Shown here: positions 59,871 through 64,000 of the stretch, in pieces | How positions within the stretch are numbered: position 1 is the stretch's first letter | Layout: the number at the start of each line of letters is the position of its first letter | Source: Tianweitania populi | GTDB lineage: Bacteria; Pseudomonadota; Alphaproteobacteria; Rhizobiales; Rhizobiaceae | Assembly: GCF_014652875.1 (NCBI RefSeq) | Contig: NZ_BMZQ01000001.1 | Coordinates: forward strand, 1,488,001 to 1,552,000 | Direction of reading: 5' to 3' | Length of the DNA: 64,000 nt | Made by a program: the position numbers and the translations under genes | Notes under the pieces: model-generated | Told to the model about the DNA's origin: nothing | The model's database searches: none | Seen by the model: the letters and a program-made list of their open reading frames with translations, nothing else

Positions 59871-61298
59871 ATGGCCTTCATCTTCCCTTTGAGCAAGGAC
59901 AGGTTGAAACTGCCCAGGATGCGGCTGCGCAAGCTGCGCTTGCTGCCGGCCGAGCATCCGCTTGCCATCCGCTGGAACCGGTTCTGGCGGCAGGTTTCGC
60001 ATATGATGCCGAAGCGCATCTATGCGCGTTCGCTGATCATCGTCATTGCGCCGATGATCCTGCTGCAATCGGTGGTCGCCTTCGTGTTCATGGAGCGGCA
60101 CTGGCAAACGGTGACCGTGCGCCTGTCGGAAGCCGTGGTGCGCGACATCGCGGCTATCATCGACATGACCGACACGCTTGCCCCAAACGGCGATTACAGC
60201 CAGATCGTGCGCATCGCGCAGGAGCGGCTTGGGCTTCGCGTCGACATCTTGCCTCCCGATCCCCTGCCCGCACCGGGACCGAAGCCCTTCTTCTCGATCC
60301 TCGATGAAGCGCTTTCGAGCGAGATCACCAAGCAGATCAACCGGCCGTTCTGGATCGATACGGTCGGCAATTCCAACATCGTGGAGATCCGCGTTCAGTT
60401 GGGTGATGGCGTACTGCGCGTGTTTGCGCGCCGCAATCAGGCCTATGCCTCGAACACCCACATCTTCCTGCTGTGGATGGTCGGCACGTCCTTGGTGCTG
60501 ATCACGATTGCCGTCTTGTTCTTGCGCAACCAGATGCGGCCGATCCTAGCGCTGGCGGAAGCGGCGGAGAGCTTTGGCAAGGGTCGTCCGAACCTCGAAT
60601 ACCGGCCGCGCGGTGCCGAGGAAGTGCGGCGCGCCGGCATGGCGTTCATCCAGATGCGCGAGCGCATCGAGCGGCAGATCGAGCAGCGCACGATGATGCT
60701 GAGCGGTGTGAGCCACGATCTGCGCACCATCCTGACCCGCTTCCGGCTGCAGCTGGCATTGATGCCGCCCGTCGAGGAAAAGGAAGCGATGGACGAGGAC
60801 ATCGACGACATGCAGTCGATGATCGAAGGCTACATGGCGTTTGCGCGTGGCGAAGGCGCTGAGAGTTCCGGTGTGCTCGACCTCCAGGCCTATTTCGACA
60901 AGCTCGGCGAAGAAGCGCGTTTGCGTGAGCGTGCACTGAATACCAAGCTGTCAGGCAGTCCGCTGGTAAAAGTGCGGCCAAACGACTTCCAGCGGCTCCT
61001 GTCGAACCTGATCGGCAATGCCTTCCGCTATGCCAACAAGGTCGAGGTGCAGGCCGTTCACACGAAAGGAACGCTGATCGTCACCATCGACGATGATGGC
61101 CCGGGTGTGCCGGAAGATCGTCGGGTCGACGTCTTCAAGCCCTTTTTCCGGCTGGACGAAGCGCGCAATCTCGACAAGTCGGGAACGGGGCTGGGCCTTT
61201 CGATCGCGCGCGACATTGCACGGTCGCATGGCGGCGATGTTACTCTCGGCGACAGTCCGATGGGCGGCTTGCGCGCAACGATCCGGGTTCCGGCCTGA
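59871..61298 (+). CDS. EnvZ-like sensor histidine kinase
   Basis: A 475-residue inner-membrane kinase. Two transmembrane segments (about 52-73, LIIVIAPMILLQSVVAFVFM; about 198-217, IFLLWMVGTSLVLITIAVLF) enclose a periplasmic sensor of about 120 residues. A HAMP region follows, then the H-box SHDLRT with phospho-acceptor His282, N-box NLIGNAFRYA, G1 DDDGPGVP and G2 GTGLGLSI. It is the probable partner of the OmpR-type regulator immediately upstream. The sensed signal is unknown. Starts further in (for example the Met at residue 17) are possible. Confidence 0.92.
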   Translation: MAFIFPLSKDRLKLPRMRLRKLRLLPAEHPLAIRWNRFWRQVSHMMPKRIYARSLIIVIAPMILLQSVVAFVFMERHWQTVTVRLSEAVVRDIAAIIDMTDTLAPNGDYSQIVRIAQERLGLRVDILPPDPLPAPGPKPFFSILDEALSSEITKQINRPFWIDTVGNSNIVEIRVQLGDGVLRVFARRNQAYASNTHIFLLWMVGTSLVLITIAVLFLRNQMRPILALAEAAESFGKGRPNLEYRPRGAEEVRRAGMAFIQMRERIERQIEQRTMMLSGVSHDLRTILTRFRLQLALMPPVEEKEAMDEDIDDMQSMIEGYMAFARGEGAESSGVLDLQAYFDKLGEEARLRERALNTKLSGSPLVKVRPNDFQRLLSNLIGNAFRYANKVEVQAVHTKGTLIVTIDDDGPGVPEDRRVDVFKPFFRLDEARNLDKSGTGLGLSIARDIARSHGGDVTLGDSPMGGLRATIRVPA

Positions 61299-61341
61299 CG
61301 AACGAGCACTTGACTAATCAGGGGTAGCGAGGGGGATCTGC

Positions 61342-61716
61342 ATGCCGTTGAAGAGTGATGAAAACGAACCGCTGGTCGAGATGCTGTTTCGCAACGGCAC
61401 GCTGACCGTCAGCGGCATTCTTCTGTCTTTCTCACTGACTTTCGTGACGCAGTGGGCGCACAATCCCATTCCCTGGGAGCTGGAAGATCTGCCGACCCTG
61501 CTGCTTCTGGGCGTCGGCATCGTGCTTCAGTTCATGTCGATGATGACCCTGCTGCGTCACGACTCCCTGCGCCGGCGGGTTTATGACCGCGCCAGCCGCT
61601 TGTTTCTGCTGGGCATCGGCACCACCACGGCCGGTGTGCTTTCGGCGATCGTGATCGACTTCATTCAGTTGTTGGTGACGGGCTCGACGGCAGGGGCGGT
61701 TGCAGCGCCGGTGTGA
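61342..61716 (+). CDS. Small membrane protein of unknown function
   Basis: A 124-residue protein with three predicted membrane helices (TVSGILLSFSLTFVTQW; TLLLLGVGIVLQFMSMMTLL; LFLLGIGTTTAGVLSAIVIDFI). No family was recognised. GAGGGGGA lies just before the ATG, supporting translation. It follows the kinase on the same strand after 43 bases, so it could belong to that operon. Confidence 0.7.
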   Translation: MPLKSDENEPLVEMLFRNGTLTVSGILLSFSLTFVTQWAHNPIPWELEDLPTLLLLGVGIVLQFMSMMTLLRHDSLRRRVYDRASRLFLLGIGTTTAGVLSAIVIDFIQLLVTGSTAGAVAAPV

Positions 61717-61725
61717 CGTTGGCAG

Positions 61726-62085
61726 CTAGAACAGCTTGCCGCCGTTTGGCACCCTTCGCTCGACGGTGGTGAGAACCACCTCGCCTTCCTCGTCCGGCAT
61801 GCCGAGCGTGAGGACTTCCGACATGAACTTGCCGATCTGGCGCGGCGGAAAGTTGACGACGGCCAGCACCTGACTGCCGATCAGCGTTTCGGGCTCGTAG
61901 TATTTGGTAATCTGCGCCGAGGACTTCTTGATCCCGATCGGATCGCCGAAGTCGATCGTGATTTTGATCGCAGGCTTGCGCGCTTCCGGATAAGGCTCGG
62001 CCGACACGATCGTGCCGACGCGGATATCGACCTTCTCGAAGTCGCCGAAGCTGATCTCCGGCAGACGTTCCTTGCCTGCCGACAT
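61726..62085 (-). CDS. CsaA-like tRNA-binding domain protein
   Basis: A 119-residue OB-fold protein of the EMAP-II/MetG C-terminal type: [33 protein letters not shown] ... [27 protein letters not shown]. It matches CsaA, proposed as an export chaperone but structurally a tRNA-binding dimer. Its ATG overlaps the stop of the YbjN gene by one base (TGATG), so the two are coupled. Confidence 0.9.
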   Translation of the reverse strand: MSAGKERLPEISFGDFEKVDIRVGTIVSAEPYPEARKPAIKITIDFGDPIGIKKSSAQITKYYEPETLIGSQVLAVVNFPPRQIGKFMSEVLTLGMPDEEGEVVLTTVERRVPNGGKLF

Positions 62086-62585
62086 CAGGCGTTGCCCGCC
62101 GTGTCAAAAAGGACGCCGGCCAACGCATCCTTGGCCGAGCTGTTCGACCACACAACGAAGCTGAAGGCCTGATAATAGCATTCGCAGGCTTCAAGCGCGC
62201 TGGTGAGCAGCACTTCGACCTGCTGGATGTTGGGCTCGGCGCCGCCGCACAGAAGCAGCGACTGGCGGAACATGATCGCGCCTTCCTGTTCCCACAGATC
62301 GAAATGGCCGAACAGCAACTGTTCGTTGATGAGCGACAGGAGGCGCAGGACCTCGAAAGTGCGCGCTTCCGGCACCTTCAGATCGAAAGCGCAGGCCAGG
62401 TGAAGGGCTTCGAAATCCTCCATCCAGGAAAAGGAGACGTGGTAATCGGTCCAGCTGCCGGCAACGGAGATCGCGATCTCGTCGTCACCCGTGCGCTCGA
62501 AGGACCAGTCATTGGTATGCGCGACCTGCTCGATGACGTCGACCGGATGGGAGTCGCGCGCCAGGTCCGCTGTTTGCAGATTCAT
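62085..62585 (-). CDS. YbjN domain-containing protein
   Basis: A 166-residue protein with the YbjN/DUF1790 fold (type III secretion chaperone-like): [40 protein letters not shown] ... [34 protein letters not shown]. coli YbjN affects motility and stress traits; the mechanism is unclear. ATG 62585 starts [12 protein letters not shown]. It precedes csaA with a one-base overlap. Confidence 0.88.
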   Translation of the reverse strand: MNLQTADLARDSHPVDVIEQVAHTNDWSFERTGDDEIAISVAGSWTDYHVSFSWMEDFEALHLACAFDLKVPEARTFEVLRLLSLINEQLLFGHFDLWEQEGAIMFRQSLLLCGGAEPNIQQVEVLLTSALEACECYYQAFSFVVWSNSSAKDALAGVLFDTAGNA

Positions 62586-62971
62586 TGAGCGTCCTGTTTC
62601 TCGGGATCGAGGCGCCTCGGCACCTCGCATAATAGGCTTACGCAACACGCGAAACGGTACGCTGGATGGGTCGAGAGAGGCTGCAACACTGCCACTATCC
62701 GACCGGTCACTTGAGCGAGGCTGGATGCCCTTCTTCTTCGAGCGCTTCCATGCTGCCGTCTAACCTTCCCTGCTGCTGACCCCGTTCCGAATCATGCAGC
62801 AGATTCAGTGTATTGATCGGGAGTCGCGCCACCAGCCTCTTTTTGTTTGAGCCCCCAGACAGGTGTGGAAACAAAAAAGAGGCCGCATCGCTGCGACCTC
62901 TTAAGGGATTCTGCCGAAAGCACTTTCTCTGGACGAGGGGTTGTGGACAACCCCGGCGAGGAAAAGCCGGA
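62586..62971. other. Intergenic region between the ybjN and ubiK-like genes
   Basis: About 386 bases. The part next to the ubiK-like gene holds its terminator (62873-62900), and the rest presumably holds the ybjN promoter. No coding potential beyond short shadow frames was seen. Confidence 0.55.
62873..62900 (-). terminator. Rho-independent terminator of the ubiK-like gene
   Basis: Minus strand: GAGG-T-CGCA-GCGA-TGCG-G-CCTC, then TTTTTT. The stem is 8 base pairs with one internal mismatch, about 72 bases past the stop codon. Confidence 0.8.
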
Positions 62972-63295
62972 TCAGCCGACGTTCGGCTCGGTTCCGAGCG
63001 TCACTGGACCAGAGTCGGACGCGGTGTCCGACGCGGACGTGGACGAAGCAAGCTTCGCTTCGAGCGCGTCGAGTCGCGCCGACAGGGCTTCGTTCTCGGC
63101 GCGCGCCTTGATCGCCATGTCGCGCATGGCCTCGAATTCCTCGCGCTTCACGATGTCCATGGAGTTCAGCATGCGTTCGGCCTGGGCACGAACAGCCGTT
63201 TCCACCTCGCGGCGCACGCCCTGTGCAGCGCCCGCAGCATCGGTCATCAGCTTGGCGAAATCGTCGAAGATGCGGTTCGGTCCGGTGGTGGTCAT
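62972..63295 (-). CDS. ubiK: Accessory factor UbiK family protein (BMFP)
   Basis: A 107-residue protein of the BMFP/UbiK family. The N-terminal amphipathic region is FDDFAKLMTDAAGAAQGVRREVE. A coiled-coil follows (VKREEFEAMRDMAIKARAENEALSARLDALEAKL) and then a short acidic tail. UbiK forms trimers and assists ubiquinone biosynthesis, while Brucella members have membrane-fusogenic activity. ATG 63295 has GGAG nine bases upstream. It is divergent from lgt. Confidence 0.88.
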   Translation of the reverse strand: MTTTGPNRIFDDFAKLMTDAAGAAQGVRREVETAVRAQAERMLNSMDIVKREEFEAMRDMAIKARAENEALSARLDALEAKLASSTSASDTASDSGPVTLGTEPNVG

Positions 63296-63428
63296 AACAG
63301 GATCTCCAGTGTTGGTTTCGAAGTAGGACCCGCTCCGGCTGATTGCAAGACTAATGCGGGGGTGCTGCGCTTGACCGCATGCCGGGGCCTCTGCATGGTC
63401 GCCCGCGAATCTGCGGAAACTCCTTGCG

Positions 63429-64000
63429 ATGCCCATTAGCCTTTCGGCGCTTGCCTTCCCCAACATCGATCCTGTGGCGATCAATCTTGGGCCTGTGCCC
63501 ATCCATTGGTACGGCATCGGCTATGTCGTCAGCATCCTGTTGGGATGGTGGGTTTCCAAGCGTCTTGTGAGCCAGCCGAGCCTTTGGCGCAACGACACGC
63601 CTCCCTTGAAAGGCGAAGACCTCGACGACTTCCTGATGTGGGCAGCCCTGGGCATCGTGCTGGGCGGACGGCTCGGCTACATCCTGTTCTACGACCTGCC
63701 CATTTATCTCGCCGACCCCTCGCAGATCGTGGCGGTATGGCGCGGGGGCATGTCGTTTCATGGCGGGTTGCTCGGGGTCGTGCTGGCGATCATCGTCTTC
63801 ACGCGCAAGCGCAACATTCCGCTGTTTGGGCTGATCGACACGATGGCGGCCGTAGCGCCGATCGGCATCGGCATCGTTCGCATCGCCAACTTCATCAACC
63901 AGGAACTCTGGGGCAAGCCGACCGACGTGCCTTGGGCCGTGATCTTCCCGGCTGCCGGCCCTGAACCGCGACACCCCAGCCAGCTTTATGAAGCAGCACT
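63429..64000 (+). CDS. lgt: Prolipoprotein diacylglyceryl transferase, cut by the window end
   Basis: The first 190 residues of Lgt, which transfers diacylglycerol from phosphatidylglycerol to the lipobox cysteine of prolipoproteins. [57 protein letters not shown] (catalytic His region) and [18 protein letters not shown] with the Lgt signature are present, as is [10 protein letters not shown] at the edge. Multiple membrane helices are evident. The C-terminal third lies outside the window. Confidence 0.95.
   Translation, partial: MPISLSALAFPNIDPVAINLGPVPIHWYGIGYVVSILLGWWVSKRLVSQPSLWRNDTPPLKGEDLDDFLMWAALGIVLGGRLGYILFYDLPIYLADPSQIVAVWRGGMSFHGGLLGVVLAIIVFTRKRNIPLFGLIDTMAAVAPIGIGIVRIANFINQELWGKPTDVPWAVIFPAAGPEPRHPSQLYEAA

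Overview
The window is a gene-dense, GC-rich stretch of an alphaproteobacterial chromosome, most likely from the order Hyphomicrobiales (Rhizobiales). The main support is gene order. greA, lpsB, a second core glycosyltransferase, an Lrp-type regulator, trxB and a LysR regulator of the LsrB/VtlR type lie together as they do around Sinorhizobium meliloti lsrB. Other supporting signs are an Omp10-type lipoprotein, homospermidine synthase, a BA14K-type protein, the sulfolipid genes sqdB/sqdD/sqdC and a RIME-like intergenic palindromic repeat. I see no rRNA, tRNA, CRISPR array, prophage or insertion sequence. Nearly everything is core chromosomal content. The novelty lies in small inserted modules and in regulatory DNA and RNA.

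Layout. 0-9.6 kb: a DUF882 peptidase-like protein, an orphan sigma-54 activator, oligoendopeptidase F, the overlapping folate genes pabB/pabC, homospermidine synthase and an Omp10-like lipoprotein. 9.7-21.2 kb: a periplasmic 5'-nucleotidase fused to LysM, ferrochelatase, an FAD oxidoreductase, an SPFH/NfeD membrane pair, arabinose-5-phosphate isomerase, an outer-membrane barrel, a lytic transglycosylase and an SGNH-like protein. 21.2-28.2 kb: glutamate synthase gltB and gltD, with a complete vapBC toxin-antitoxin module lodged between them. 28.5-36 kb: a threonine aldolase, a small heat-shock gene behind a ROSE-like RNA thermometer, an intergenic region with two convergent small-RNA candidates (one AbcR-like), then the lsrB/trxB/lrp/lps/greA block.

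36-45.7 kb: drug/metabolite transporters, two tandem extensin-like proteins, a CNNM/CorC-type protein, an FMN reductase divergent from an HxlR regulator, a RIME-like repeat, a thioesterase, and a GMC oxidoreductase with an enolase-superfamily dehydratase. 45.7-49 kb: the sulfoquinovosyl-lipid operon sqdB-(DUF2283)-sqdD-sqdC. 49-57.4 kb: uvrB, whose N-terminal extension carries translated palindromic repeats, a DUF922 protein, a ClpS2-type adaptor, two cold-shock genes (the first downstream of a perfect FNR/FixK box), a BA14K-like protein, a metallo-beta-lactamase-fold hydrolase and zinT behind a perfect Zur-like palindrome. 57.4-64 kb: ilvE, a MarR/OmpR/histidine-kinase operon (petP-petR-like), CsaA-like and YbjN proteins, a UbiK-type protein and the start of lgt, cut by the window edge.

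Most of the proteins serve the cell envelope (lipopolysaccharide core, Kdo precursor, sulfolipid, lipoprotein maturation, peptidoglycan turnover, outer membrane) or central nitrogen and cofactor metabolism. The most promising observations are the vapBC module inside the glt operon with its large palindromic operator, the two sRNA candidates beside lsrB, the palindromic repeats translated inside uvrB, and the FNR-type promoter geometry upstream of a cold-shock gene. All functional calls come from reading motifs and gene order. No database search or folding program was run.
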